A stretch of 43,643 nt of DNA, taken from Gammaproteobacteria bacterium (lineage in GTDB: Bacteria; Pseudomonadota; Gammaproteobacteria; Pseudomonadales; PIVM01). A program made the translations under genes and the position numbers. The stretch lies in the NCBI GenBank assembly GCA_003353945.1, contig PIVM01000033.1, positions 1 through 43,643 of the forward strand. The letters run 5' to 3'. The first letter of the stretch is position 1, and the number at the start of each line of letters is the position of its first letter. Of the stretch, positions 33,925 through 43,572 are shown piece after piece. Below the pieces are notes generated by a model. The model was not told the origin of the DNA. It worked only from the letters and a program-made list of their open reading frames with translations, and did no database searches.

Positions 33925-34452
33925 ATGTATCGCATTATCTGCTTGATAGCCCTGTGTTTACTCAGCCAACTCAATCTGGCAGAGATCTACCAATCCGTCG
34001 ATGATAAGGGCAACATCATCTATAGTGATCAAGCGAGTGATAAAGCGGAGCCCGTCAAGCTACCCAAAGCAAATACGTTGCCTGCAGTGAAGGTACCGCC
34101 ACAAGAGAGCAAATCCGTTGCAGAACCTTCGGACGAGACGTTTCGCTACCGTAGATTAGCCATAAGCAGCCCAGCACATGATAGCGGCATTGAGGGCGGC
34201 ACCGGCAATATCGCTGTCAGCGTTAGCGCCAAACCCTCACTGCAAAAACAGCATAAAATCCGGCTGCTAATGGATGGAAAATCACAGCAGGAATCCAACA
34301 GCACTCACTTTCAAATCAACAATGTCGATCGTGGCAGTCATAGCTTACAAGCAATTATCGTAGATGAAGCCGGTAAAACGCTTAAGACATCAAGCACTAT
34401 TACAGTGCATGTTTTTCGTCCTTCGGTAATGATGCCTGGCCGATCACGCTAG
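33925..34452 (+). CDS. Exported DUF4124 domain protein
   Basis: The preferred start is the ATG at 33925 (MYRIICLIALCLLSQLNLAEIY) with GAGG nine bases before it; an ATG at 33910 is also possible. A Sec signal peptide ends at about LNLA, followed at once by the DUF4124 motif EIYQSVDDKGNIIYSDQ. The linker is rich in Pro, Lys and Ser. The C-terminal half (about 100-165) is an Ig-like beta domain (ISSPAHDSGIEGGTGNIAVSVSAKP). Genes of this kind commonly sit beside ntrB in gammaproteobacteria. It is periplasmic and of unknown function. Confidence 0.85.
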   Translation: MYRIICLIALCLLSQLNLAEIYQSVDDKGNIIYSDQASDKAEPVKLPKANTLPAVKVPPQESKSVAEPSDETFRYRRLAISSPAHDSGIEGGTGNIAVSVSAKPSLQKQHKIRLLMDGKSQQESNSTHFQINNVDRGSHSLQAIIVDEAGKTLKTSSTITVHVFRPSVMMPGRSR

Positions 34453-34536
34453 TCTCATTGTTTATGGATAGCACAAGGCAAATAGCCACCCCGCATCAGC
34501 TCATAGCGCCCCCCAATAATGCAGCACTCCTTGTCA

Positions 34537-34618
34537 TGCACTATAATTGTGCGCATCCAACACCAGTCATTGCTTTCATACGCAACAAATCCCCGAAACC
34601 ATGCACTTTATTGTATGA
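34537..34618 (+). promoter_or_regulatory. Candidate NtrC-binding enhancer sites
   Basis: TGCACTATAATTGTGCG at 34537-34553 matches the 17-bp NtrC consensus (TGCAC-N7-GTGCA) at both half sites except the last base. A weaker site begins with TGCAC at 34602. They lie about 180-200 and 130-150 bp upstream of a sigma54-type promoter, as enhancers usually do. The 358-bp gap 34453-34810 has no gene. Confidence 0.5.
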
Positions 34619-34733
34619 AAGCAAAAATAAATGTTCTGAGATTTATCAGGAAGCGTGCGTAAATCGTTCACATCCGGCCATTACTGGACACTGATAGCAG
34701 CATTTCGAGACAAAAATATCAATCCCTAGCAAG

Positions 34734-34750
34734 CTGGTTTGGTTCTTGCA
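34734..34750 (+). promoter_or_regulatory. Candidate sigma54 promoter for ntrB-ntrC
   Basis: CTGGTTTGGTTCTTGCA contains GG (34736-34737) and GC (34748-34749) separated by exactly 10 bases, with TGG and TTGCA matching the -24/-12 consensus. The predicted start is about 50 bp before the ntrB ATG. Confidence 0.55.
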
Positions 34751-34810
34751 ATACACAACTTTTTTCGTACTGCAATTTACAAGCAACATAAGGCTATTTA
34801 GGCACTCAAT

Positions 34811-35875
34811 ATGACAGGGGATAGCAGCCTCTACAAACGCTTACTCGACAACCTCAGCACTGCCATATTGCTGATGGACGACAAGCTAAATCTCACCTAT
34901 ATCAATGCGTCAGCAGAAGCACTGCTACAGCTGAGTGCAGGGAGAGTGATCGGCGCGCCTGTCTCCCAACTCTTCAGCGAGGATGGCGCCCACCTGGAAC
35001 GTTTGCACCATGCGCTATTCTCTGGCGCCTCTTATACCAAACGACAGGCAGAGCTACAGCTGCACGCTCCACAGGCAATCACCGTTGACTATACAATCAC
35101 ACCGACTAACGACAAAGAACATTGCCTGATTATGGAAATTCAACCGCTGGATCGAATTCTACAAATCAGTCGAGAAAAGAATCTTCTGTCCTCACAAAAA
35201 TCCACCCGTATGTTAATACGGGGGCTGGCGCATGAAATCAAAAACCCGTTGGGAGGGCTTCGAGGAGCCGCACAATTGCTGGCAAGAGAACTCCCTTCAC
35301 AGGAGTTACAGGACTACACAGAAATCATCATCGCCGAAGCCGACCGCTTGCGAAATCTGGTGGATAAAATGCTAGGGCCTCATACCAAACCTACCCGGGC
35401 TGCGTTAAATATCCACGAAGTACTTGAGCGCGTATTTGCGTTGGTTAGCGCTGAAACACAAGGGGAAATTGCACTCCATCGAGATTATGACCCCAGCATC
35501 CCGGACATCAACGGCGACAAAGAACAGCTGATACAGTCCATTCTCAATATCGTACGTAACGCCATGCAGGCACTGAACAAGCAAAACGATGGGCAAATCA
35601 CATTGCGAACACGCACACAACGACAGATCACAATAGATGACACACGCTATCGCCTGGTCTGCCGTATCGATATTACAGACAATGGACCGGGTATCCCGAC
35701 ACATCTATCAGAAAATATATTCTTCCCCATGGTCAGCGGCCGCGCCGACGGCACTGGCTTGGGACTATCCATCTCTCAATCGATCATCAATCAACATGAT
35801 GGTTTTATAAAATGTGAAAGCACACCGGGACACACTGAATTCTCACTCTTTCTTCCACTGGATACGTCACTATGA
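34811..35875 (+). CDS. glnL: Nitrogen regulation sensor kinase NtrB
   Basis: The 354-residue soluble kinase has an N-terminal PAS domain (LLDNLSTAILLMDDKLNLTYINASAEALL), an H-box with His141 in RGLAHEIKNPLGGLRGAAQLL (the NtrB signature), N-box IVRNAMQAL, and ATP boxes DNGPGIP and GTGLGLSISQSII. It phosphorylates or dephosphorylates NtrC according to nitrogen status through PII. Its stop overlaps the ntrC start (ATGA). glnA, often upstream, is not adjacent here. Confidence 0.96.
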   Translation: MTGDSSLYKRLLDNLSTAILLMDDKLNLTYINASAEALLQLSAGRVIGAPVSQLFSEDGAHLERLHHALFSGASYTKRQAELQLHAPQAITVDYTITPTNDKEHCLIMEIQPLDRILQISREKNLLSSQKSTRMLIRGLAHEIKNPLGGLRGAAQLLARELPSQELQDYTEIIIAEADRLRNLVDKMLGPHTKPTRAALNIHEVLERVFALVSAETQGEIALHRDYDPSIPDINGDKEQLIQSILNIVRNAMQALNKQNDGQITLRTRTQRQITIDDTRYRLVCRIDITDNGPGIPTHLSENIFFPMVSGRADGTGLGLSISQSIINQHDGFIKCESTPGHTEFSLFLPLDTSL

Positions 35876-37296
35876 GCAAGCAAAGTCATGTCTGGATTGT
35901 TGATGATGACCGCTCCATTCGCTGGGTTCTGGAAAAAGCCTTAAGCCAGGCCGACATTGCAACGCGTAGCTTTGACTGCGGTGAAACCCTGATCCAACGC
36001 CTGCAACAGGAAAAACCGGATGCAATTATCAGTGATATCCGCATGCCAGGCATGGACGGTTTTGAATTGCTCGAAATAATCGGCAAAGATCACCCCGAAC
36101 TGCCTGTCATCATTACCACCGCACACTCTGATCTCGACAGCGCGGTATCCTCCTACCAAGGTGGCGCATTCGAATATCTGCCAAAACCCTTTGATATCGA
36201 CGACGCCGTCGCCATGACTGAGCGGGCTCTGGTACATGCTCACGAACAACAGCAGCAAAGAGCACCCGCAGCAAGTACAGAAACCACGGAAATTATTGGC
36301 GAAGCCCCTGCCATGCAAGAAGTGTTTCGTGCAATCGGCCGTCTGGCACATTCCAATATCACCGTATTGATTAATGGTGAGTCCGGCACCGGCAAGGAAC
36401 TGGTTGCTCATGCACTGCACCGGCACAGTCCTCGCGCTGACGGCCCGTTTATTGCCCTTAATATGGCCGCGATCCCAAAAGACCTGATGGAATCGGAATT
36501 GTTTGGACACGAAAAAGGGGCATTCACGGGTGCCACTCAACAACGCCAGGGGCGATTCGAACAAGCCGATGGTGGCACGCTGTTCCTTGATGAAATTGGC
36601 GACATGCCGGCAGACACCCAAACACGCCTGCTACGCGTACTGGCCGATGCCGAGTTTTACCGCGTTGGTGGTCATACGCCTATTAAGGCGGATGTGCGCA
36701 TCATCGCGGCGACGCATCAGAACCTGGAAAACTTGGTCGCTGAACACATATTTCGCGAAGATCTTTTTCACAGACTCAATGTCATTCGCATCCACATTCC
36801 AAAGTTAAGCGAGCGACGCGAAGATATTCCCAAACTTGCCCAATACTTTTTAATTCATGCAGCAAAGGAACTGGATGTTGAAAGTAAAATACTGACGGAA
36901 AATGCCCTAAATTATCTCTGCAAACTGGACTGGCCTGGCAATGTGCGGCAGCTCGAAAACATCTGCCGCTGGATCACGGTGATGGCATCTGGACGCGAAG
37001 TGCATATCAATGACCTGCCACCGGAGTTGATCGCTCGCAGTGAAGACAATCCTGCGGCCTGCAATTGGCAGGATGATCTTCGATGCTGGGCCGATCAGGA
37101 ACTGAGTCTCGGGAAAAAAGACTTGCTTGGAACCGCCACCCCAATATTTGAAAAAGTGATGATTGAAACCGCCCTGAAGCATACAAACGGTCGCCGCCGC
37201 GATGCTTCCATCCTGCTGGGTTGGGGACGTAACACACTAACACGGAAAATCAACGAACTGGGCATGAATGACGGCGAGGAGGAAGTTGTGGAATAG
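35872..37296 (+). CDS. glnG: Nitrogen regulation response regulator NtrC
   Basis: The 474-residue sigma54 activator has receiver Asp55 ([17 protein letters not shown]). The AAA+ domain carries [22 protein letters not shown] (216-222), [14 protein letters not shown] and [20 protein letters not shown] Fis-type HTH ends the protein ([24 protein letters not shown]). All functional motifs are intact. It activates nitrogen-starvation genes, and here probably its own operon through the upstream sites. Confidence 0.97.
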   Translation: MSKQSHVWIVDDDRSIRWVLEKALSQADIATRSFDCGETLIQRLQQEKPDAIISDIRMPGMDGFELLEIIGKDHPELPVIITTAHSDLDSAVSSYQGGAFEYLPKPFDIDDAVAMTERALVHAHEQQQQRAPAASTETTEIIGEAPAMQEVFRAIGRLAHSNITVLINGESGTGKELVAHALHRHSPRADGPFIALNMAAIPKDLMESELFGHEKGAFTGATQQRQGRFEQADGGTLFLDEIGDMPADTQTRLLRVLADAEFYRVGGHTPIKADVRIIAATHQNLENLVAEHIFREDLFHRLNVIRIHIPKLSERREDIPKLAQYFLIHAAKELDVESKILTENALNYLCKLDWPGNVRQLENICRWITVMASGREVHINDLPPELIARSEDNPAACNWQDDLRCWADQELSLGKKDLLGTATPIFEKVMIETALKHTNGRRRDASILLGWGRNTLTRKINELGMNDGEEEVVE

Positions 37297-37349
37297 TAAA
37301 AACCTCTTCTTGTCTTCCATTTACCCGAAAGGAGATCAAACTTATCTGG

Positions 37350-40300
37350 CTAGCCCAACTTTTCCATGATTACACTCAGGTAAAATTGACTACCCTTATC
37401 TTTTTCACTCTCGACACGAATATCACCGCTCATCATATGCGCCAAACGCATACTGATGGCCAAACCCAAACCCGTTCCCCCAACACTTCGAGTTGAAACA
37501 TTTTCAATCTGCTGAAATGCCTCAAATATTAATTTTTTCTGATCTGGCATTATGCCAATACCCGTATCCTTTACTCCAATTTGCAATTGATAACGATGCT
37601 CCCCCCATTCATTACCACCAACAAACAAATCAATCTGACCCTGATGAGTAAACTTGATAGCATTACTCAATAAATTGCTTATAATCTGCCGCAAACGAAC
37701 CGGATCACCAAGCAACTCTGCAGGCAATTTTTCATCAAAATGGACTGTCAGTTGATTTTCATTTTCCGCCGCCAACTCTCGAAATATCGAATACAACTCC
37801 TGCACATCCTGTCTTACAGAAAACGCTGTTTTTCTCAATGTCATTTTGCCTGCGTCGATTTTGGAAAAATCGAGCACATCATTTAACACTGTCATTAAGT
37901 GACGCGATGCCCGCTCCACCTGCTCCAGCGAATCACGCTGCCGCTTATCCAGTTGCGTTTTTGTCAAAACGCGATGAGTAAATCCTATAACCGCATTCAT
38001 TGGGGTACGAATTTCATGACTCATTGTTGCCAGAAAATCGCCCTTGGCACGCACTGCCTGCTCAGCGGTCTCTTTCGCCCGCAGTAAGTCTTCTTCGCGA
38101 TAATACCGATGAACCCCCAGACTGAGCACATCGGCCACCCGCTCCAGGAAATTCACTTCAAACTTCTTTTTAATGTGCCCTTCCGGCAAATGCAATACCA
38201 TGACACCCAACACACTTTTTTGGTAAATAATCGGCACATTGTAATGGCCATGGGGTTCCATGCCATCAAAACTGGTATCGTGTCGACTATCAATACGGTC
38301 GGCAAACTGAATCAGGCGTTGTTTTGCCGCGCGACCACAAAGACAATAACCAAAGGGCACCTCAGCACAAAGTGTTAACAGTTCGGAGGGCAGATCAGTA
38401 TTTGCAACCAATCGAAGACATTCGCCTTCACCTTGATTATCAGCCAAAAAGATACCCGTAGCTTTTCCCAGGCCAAGCCATTGAAAAGGCTCAACCAATA
38501 AATTAAGAGACTGCTGCAAATATTCTTTTAAACTCAAAGTTTGCGAGCTGGCTTGAAAACTAGCCTGCAACAATTCGGAAAGAGCTTGAGATTCCACAGC
38601 GCCGCGTTCAATTTTTTGTTGCTGGCGCCGCTCCCGAGTCACATCACGCAGTATACCCAACAATAGCAGCTGACCATCAACATAAAGCTCACTGATATTG
38701 ATCATGACAGGAAAACATCTGCCATTTTTTCGCACGGCTTCTACATGTCGAATTTTATTCGACCCTCTTGATTCGAGGTTTGGTACAAACCCTCTAAGAA
38801 GCATATCATGGCGCTGATGCATATGGCCAGGCATCAGCATATTTATAGACTGCCCAACAACTTCATCCGCCCGCCAACCAAAAATGTTTTCTACTGCCGA
38901 ATTGACAGACCTGATATTACCTCCTTTATCAATGGTGATAATGGCATCTGCCGCCGCATCGAACAAAGCCTGCAAATACGACTGACTATCTCTCAGCTCC
39001 CTTGTCCTCCGCACAACTTTTGACTCTAAAGATGCATTCAACTCATTGATTTGTGATGATTGGTCTTCCGCTTTCTGAACATGGTACTGCAGTTTATCAA
39101 TCAGCTTGGTGTACGCTTTTCCAAGTTGCGCTATTTCATCGTTACCCTCTACAGAAAATTGAATATCATTTTCGCCACGCAGAAAACGCCTGGTCTGTTC
39201 AGTCAAATCATATACTGGCCGCATAATACGTCGCACGCCAGGTAGCGCCAACAGCAAGGTCAAGACAATAATAGCCAAGCCAATAATGCTGTATCGATAG
39301 CCATAATTCGACATATACTCTGACAGCGTTTTTTTCTTGGCAGGTAGAATCAAGCCAATGAACTGGCGTGCGTTATTTCCATAACGCACGCGTGATAGCG
39401 CATAACGCATATCATGATGCTTTAATAGTATTGCTTTGTTCTGCAGACCCTCTGACGTAAACTGACCCTCGTTTATAGTCTCCCAAACGTGAGGAAATCG
39501 ATTAGCAAAACGAACTTGTCTTTCCTTGCCATCAGATAAATCATCAACGGGAAATACTTGCTCTCCATTCTCATTAGCTATTATCAATCCTGCAGACTGT
39601 CGCCATGGCCTCTTCTGCAAAAGCTGCGTCACATCGTCACTGACTACGATAAAAGCGACAAGTTTTCGATTAGCTCCCTGTTGTATTTTTTGATGCAATA
39701 AGGAAAGCCGATCGAAAAACAGGTCGTAGATATCTGTATAAGCAGACGTCTCAAGTAAACGTATTGCGCCATGCCCCTGCTCCTCTGCCAACAGACCAAG
39801 CGCCGTATCATGGTAGGAAAATAATTGATCCGACACATCATTCAATGCCGCCAACATTTCCTGTGGTATTGCGGCTTGATCCTCCAAAGAGTGCAGTAGC
39901 TTTTGAAAATTTTGTCGCGTAAGTTTGTAACGTACAAACCAGGCCGAATTATCTTCCAGAGCAAGCTTGATAGCTTCGTTAAGTGTAATCTGTTGCTGGC
40001 GCAACGTGGTAAGTGCATGAAAAATGCCTTTTTCTTCAGATAAGGCCACTAATGCAGACGGCGTCACCTCCTCATTAGCACTTAAATAAACTGGCACCAC
40101 ATACTTCTGTGTTGCCCACAACGCGCCCTTTGAACCACCCGGTTCCTGTTCAAGCACCAACGGGGAGACGCTAAGCTCCCCATAATGTAAACTCTTTCCA
40201 CGCAACAAGATGTCCAATGACTCATAGCGACGCAGCTCTTCCTTATGATAAACATAAAAATCATCGTACTGTGAAGTGGGGCCATCAATACGAATCAATT

Positions 40301-40778
40301 CCTCGTAACTTAACGCATCAATCAACACCAGCTGTTGATTACCTTGTCGACGCATAAGATCGACAAGAAAAGTCTGCAAGTTAATCTGCCACGAAATCAG
40401 GCCAGCATGCTCTTTGCTGCGTACCGTATCTACAGAAAAGGGGGGCGGATGAAGCGGTGTACTTTCTTGCTGTCGTTGACGTGCCGCCATGTACTGCAAC
40501 ACTCGCTCAGATTGTGCCAGCATAGTGGTGACATTTGACATATAGTAATAACGGCGAGCTATTAGTGCAGCATCGCGCTGAACACCCGTCTTCAGTGTCT
40601 GCTCACTGTAATCCAGCACAAGCCGACTGGCGATCTGATAGGACAGCAAGGCATTGACCATTACGGCCAATGCCAACATTAACATTACCAAGAACATCAG
40701 CTTGAAGGAAAGAGTACGACTTTGAAGCCAGTGTATCAGTGCGCGCAAGATCAAAGTCCTTTGAGCCAGCAGGGTCAA
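37350..40778 (-). CDS. Large membrane sensor histidine kinase (HAMP-PAS-GAF-HisKA-HATPase)
   Basis: Up to 1142 residues. TM1 is near 28-48 (LMFLVMLMLALAVMVNALL), then a periplasmic sensor of about 450 residues of unassigned fold, and TM2 near 500-520 (YSIIGLAIIVLTLLLALPGV). Next come HAMP (IMRPVYDLTEQTRRFLRGE), a PAS domain (LQALFDAAADAIITIDKGGNIRSVN ... GILRDVTRER) and a GAF-like domain. The kinase core has His921 (FLATMSHEIRTPMNAVIGF) and ATP boxes DTGIGI and GGTGLGLAIS. It stops right after the ATPase with no receiver, so a separate regulator is needed. The start is non-ATG: TTG at 40778, or TTG at 40751 preceded by AAAGGA; an in-frame stop lies just upstream. Confidence 0.9.
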   Translation of the reverse strand: MTLLAQRTLILRALIHWLQSRTLSFKLMFLVMLMLALAVMVNALLSYQIASRLVLDYSEQTLKTGVQRDAALIARRYYYMSNVTTMLAQSERVLQYMAARQRQQESTPLHPPPFSVDTVRSKEHAGLISWQINLQTFLVDLMRRQGNQQLVLIDALSYEELIRIDGPTSQYDDFYVYHKEELRRYESLDILLRGKSLHYGELSVSPLVLEQEPGGSKGALWATQKYVVPVYLSANEEVTPSALVALSEEKGIFHALTTLRQQQITLNEAIKLALEDNSAWFVRYKLTRQNFQKLLHSLEDQAAIPQEMLAALNDVSDQLFSYHDTALGLLAEEQGHGAIRLLETSAYTDIYDLFFDRLSLLHQKIQQGANRKLVAFIVVSDDVTQLLQKRPWRQSAGLIIANENGEQVFPVDDLSDGKERQVRFANRFPHVWETINEGQFTSEGLQNKAILLKHHDMRYALSRVRYGNNARQFIGLILPAKKKTLSEYMSNYGYRYSIIGLAIIVLTLLLALPGVRRIMRPVYDLTEQTRRFLRGENDIQFSVEGNDEIAQLGKAYTKLIDKLQYHVQKAEDQSSQINELNASLESKVVRRTRELRDSQSYLQALFDAAADAIITIDKGGNIRSVNSAVENIFGWRADEVVGQSINMLMPGHMHQRHDMLLRGFVPNLESRGSNKIRHVEAVRKNGRCFPVMINISELYVDGQLLLLGILRDVTRERRQQQKIERGAVESQALSELLQASFQASSQTLSLKEYLQQSLNLLVEPFQWLGLGKATGIFLADNQGEGECLRLVANTDLPSELLTLCAEVPFGYCLCGRAAKQRLIQFADRIDSRHDTSFDGMEPHGHYNVPIIYQKSVLGVMVLHLPEGHIKKKFEVNFLERVADVLSLGVHRYYREEDLLRAKETAEQAVRAKGDFLATMSHEIRTPMNAVIGFTHRVLTKTQLDKRQRDSLEQVERASRHLMTVLNDVLDFSKIDAGKMTLRKTAFSVRQDVQELYSIFRELAAENENQLTVHFDEKLPAELLGDPVRLRQIISNLLSNAIKFTHQGQIDLFVGGNEWGEHRYQLQIGVKDTGIGIMPDQKKLIFEAFQQIENVSTRSVGGTGLGLAISMRLAHMMSGDIRVESEKDKGSQFYLSVIMEKLG

Positions 40779-40885
40779 ATAGCATTATTCTACTTATTGC
40801 AGTATAGCCGCTGCCTATCCAGACAGTATTCTTTCTGTTATTTACCCGTAATTATATTGCGGATAATACTGTGACTAAGAACTCG

Positions 40886-41278
40886 TTAAATATCCTTGGC
40901 CTGCACCTTGACCTTGCGCACGGCCCAATCCCCCGTCGGACCGCACTTTCCAGTACTTTCTATGGTGTAATAATTCACTGGACCGATCGTTTTATAACGA
41001 CAGCTGACTTCGGTTGCAGAGCAGCCCGCCAATGCGGGGAAACTGTAGCTGCCGGAAGGGATACAATTTGCTGCAGCACTGCCTGTAGTGAATATTTCAC
41101 TCAACTTGCGCTGAGCTCCACTTTCAGCTGTATGCAGAGCCCGGATGGATAATACCTCGCGCGCCACCGAATCAGAACTGACCGACATCATACGCAGCAT
41201 CGCCGCACCGAGCATACCCAACACCACTAGCATAAAGATCACCAGAACCAATGACAGCCCCCGTTGCTTTTTCATCAG
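40886..41278 (-). CDS. mshP: MshP-like minor pilin component
   Basis: About 130 residues from the ATG at 41278 (MKKQRGLSLVLVIFMLVVLGMLGAAML), which overlaps the stop of the upstream gene as TGATG. The N-terminus is a prepilin-type hydrophobic helix following KKQRG, but it lacks the Glu at position +5, as in MshP/GspK/PilX-type proteins. Four cysteines occur in the C-terminal globular part (ANC, AGC, VSC, GKC). It probably belongs to the MSHA-type pilus tip or initiation complex. The call rests on the helix and on neighbours. Confidence 0.72.
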   Translation of the reverse strand: MMKKQRGLSLVLVIFMLVVLGMLGAAMLRMMSVSSDSVAREVLSIRALHTAESGAQRKLSEIFTTGSAAANCIPSGSYSFPALAGCSATEVSCRYKTIGPVNYYTIESTGKCGPTGDWAVRKVKVQAKDI

Positions 41279-43572
41279 CGATTCAGCTCCCGCCAATAGA
41301 TGATATGGTCATTGCCGCGGTATCGGCCAAAATTCACCAAGGTGGTGGGGTGCTCATCACCAGCATCGCCAGACCAGGGGTATTTCAACCAGTCATCCAC
41401 TGCAATCGTTATATTGAGTGAACCGGCCTTGGCGGGACGCAAAATGGTAATGGGGATGGCGTTATTGTAAACGCCATCGCTGACAGTCGTTGCAGAAAGG
41501 GGAAACACCACATCCACATCAGCGCATTGCAGGGAATCGGCGCCATCCGGATCAGCACAGCTATCCAGACTCCAAACACTCGTATCGTAGGGACTTTGGC
41601 TGTCATCGGTATGGCGGACAAAACGCGAAACAGAGCTATCGTAGTATTGAAGTTCAAAAGGTATCTTCGTGGTAGCATCCAAGGGCAGTTCTGGCCCATA
41701 GACCGGCGGGAAATAGGCACGTCCATAGCGAACATTGTGCGGGTCCCCGTCACCGTCTAGCGCTCTGGCATCAACGATGCCACCGCCGTCTGTATCCAGA
41801 TCATAGTCACTGCTGCGCAGTGATACTGAATCCATGTCGCTGACCGTCAGTCCAACTTTCACATTGCTGTAGGGGCCTTCATAGCTAGAGCCACGAGTAA
41901 TCGTCAGGGTTTCTGTCAAAGACACTTCGCCGTTCCCCCAGGTCACTTCCGGTAAGCCCGCCGCAGCAAAGCGATCACCGGCAACGCTACTCTTGGTGCT
42001 GCCAAAGTAAATCGGAGCCAGAGGATCAAGATCCACTGCTTTTAGATCCACACTGTCATCAACAGCGTCACCATCGAGAAACTCCAGACGGTGATTTCCT
42101 CTCGGGTGAATCCCTCCACGGTAATTCGTCAAAATATTTCCGTCAGCATCAACAGCTTCCAAAGTCAGGCTTGCCGTGAATTGTTGACCGATATAGCTGT
42201 AATCACCGGCAGTGTCGGCCGGTTCAACCATGCTATCTACCAGTATAAAATGATCCGGGATAAAACGACCAACATCGGCGCTATCGCTTGCAGGAATCGT
42301 GACCCCCATATAGGAATTGGCTGGTGGTGTTGCCGTAAATCTAAAGACGCCGGCGTTATCGATAGTCGTCTCAACAACATCTACATAGCCATTCGCTTCA
42401 ATGTCAACGGCAAAGCCAGGGCTACTCACGCTAACGCCACTCACACTAAGGGTTGCATTATCGCCGCCAACGGGAAAGCTCAACGCGGATGACAACCCGA
42501 TACCTTCAAGCTGAAAGTTGGCTGTAGTCGTGTTATCACAAAATGCGCTATGCTCTTCTGTATCCGATACCCAAACCTTTCCGCTGATGCGAAGTGTAAA
42601 ATTGTCGCCGGCCTCCTCATAGATGCTGCAATCCCTGTCTAATGGCACGCATTCCGCTGCACGGGAGCCTACACCATCAGTATCCAGTGCTTCTACACAC
42701 AAGCCTGCCGGACTTACCACAAACTGACTGTTACCGGCAATATACTCACCACTGCCACTCACCAGTTCATGTCGAGCATGAAGCTGAATGCGTCCGGCAT
42801 CGGCGTAGTTAAAGCTAAATGCCGTTCGGGCATTGGCATCAAAGGTCATCAGCGTCAAGGGCGTATAGGTATCTGCCCCATCACCACCATTGTCGTTATT
42901 GGTGGCAATATCATCGGGTGAAGTAGCGCTGGTAGAAGTTACGGTCACCGGAATCCCTGCCGTACACGAATCTGGGTTGTTGCACTCTGCAGCGAGCTCA
43001 ATGTCGTGATCACCGGCAGGCAGACCAGCGATACATTCCTGAGGATTAACAGGATTGGTTTCAATTGCCTGCAGATAATAGGTAGCAGACTCCTTACCCG
43101 CCATTTGATTCGCAATAGCATTACCCAAAGCATCAACAAAACGAAAACCACTATCAACAAAGGTCACCGTCGGGTCTTCACTGGCAGACTCCGAGGTAGA
43201 TGAAGGACCACTGATATTGAAATTAACATTGCCGACACTGGCATGATTAAAATCCAAATCAACCGAACTGTTATCGGCAAATGTATAGGTCGCGTTGCCG
43301 TTACCGTTATCCACAAAGGCCCCCTCACTGGGATTCGACCACACCCCCTGAGAGGTGGATGTGCTCAAGGTAATCGCCACATCCGCGCCCGGCGCGCCTT
43401 CAGTATGATTTTCATAATGCCCCGAGATCGTTACCCGCACAGATTCGCAGGTGAGCACCGAAGTCGAGTCCACCACTATTGCAAGATGGGAACCCGCTGG
43501 CGGCGTACACGCTGCAGCGAATAGAAAAAGAAAAGGCAGGCAAATGGCCAGTTTATCTATCGGGTTTTTCAT
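41275..43572 (-). CDS. mshQ: MshQ-like protein with DUF6701-type C-terminus
   Basis: The 765-residue exported protein reads from the ATG at 43572 (MKNPIDKLAICLPFLFLFAAACTPPAG). The ATG overlaps the stop of the upstream gene, which decides against the start at 43614. The signal peptide ends near AAAC, so lipidation of that Cys is possible. Successive Ig-like beta domains follow (VRVTISGHYENH; GIGLSSALSFPVGG). The C-terminus KYPWSGDAGDEHPTTLVNFGRYRGNDHIIYWRELN is typical of MshQ/DUF6701 proteins. It is probably a surface component of the MSHA pilus. Confidence 0.82.
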   Translation of the reverse strand: MKNPIDKLAICLPFLFLFAAACTPPAGSHLAIVVDSTSVLTCESVRVTISGHYENHTEGAPGADVAITLSTSTSQGVWSNPSEGAFVDNGNGNATYTFADNSSVDLDFNHASVGNVNFNISGPSSTSESASEDPTVTFVDSGFRFVDALGNAIANQMAGKESATYYLQAIETNPVNPQECIAGLPAGDHDIELAAECNNPDSCTAGIPVTVTSTSATSPDDIATNNDNGGDGADTYTPLTLMTFDANARTAFSFNYADAGRIQLHARHELVSGSGEYIAGNSQFVVSPAGLCVEALDTDGVGSRAAECVPLDRDCSIYEEAGDNFTLRISGKVWVSDTEEHSAFCDNTTTANFQLEGIGLSSALSFPVGGDNATLSVSGVSVSSPGFAVDIEANGYVDVVETTIDNAGVFRFTATPPANSYMGVTIPASDSADVGRFIPDHFILVDSMVEPADTAGDYSYIGQQFTASLTLEAVDADGNILTNYRGGIHPRGNHRLEFLDGDAVDDSVDLKAVDLDPLAPIYFGSTKSSVAGDRFAAAGLPEVTWGNGEVSLTETLTITRGSSYEGPYSNVKVGLTVSDMDSVSLRSSDYDLDTDGGGIVDARALDGDGDPHNVRYGRAYFPPVYGPELPLDATTKIPFELQYYDSSVSRFVRHTDDSQSPYDTSVWSLDSCADPDGADSLQCADVDVVFPLSATTVSDGVYNNAIPITILRPAKAGSLNITIAVDDWLKYPWSGDAGDEHPTTLVNFGRYRGNDHIIYWRELNR

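Noticed and set aside
34458-34694. 78-residue ORF between the DUF4124 gene and ntrB
   Set aside because: It has no ribosome-binding site, an odd composition, and overlaps the probable NtrC sites.
35941-36621. 226-residue ORF antisense to ntrC
   Set aside because: Long only because of codon bias of ntrC; the sense strand has every NtrC motif.
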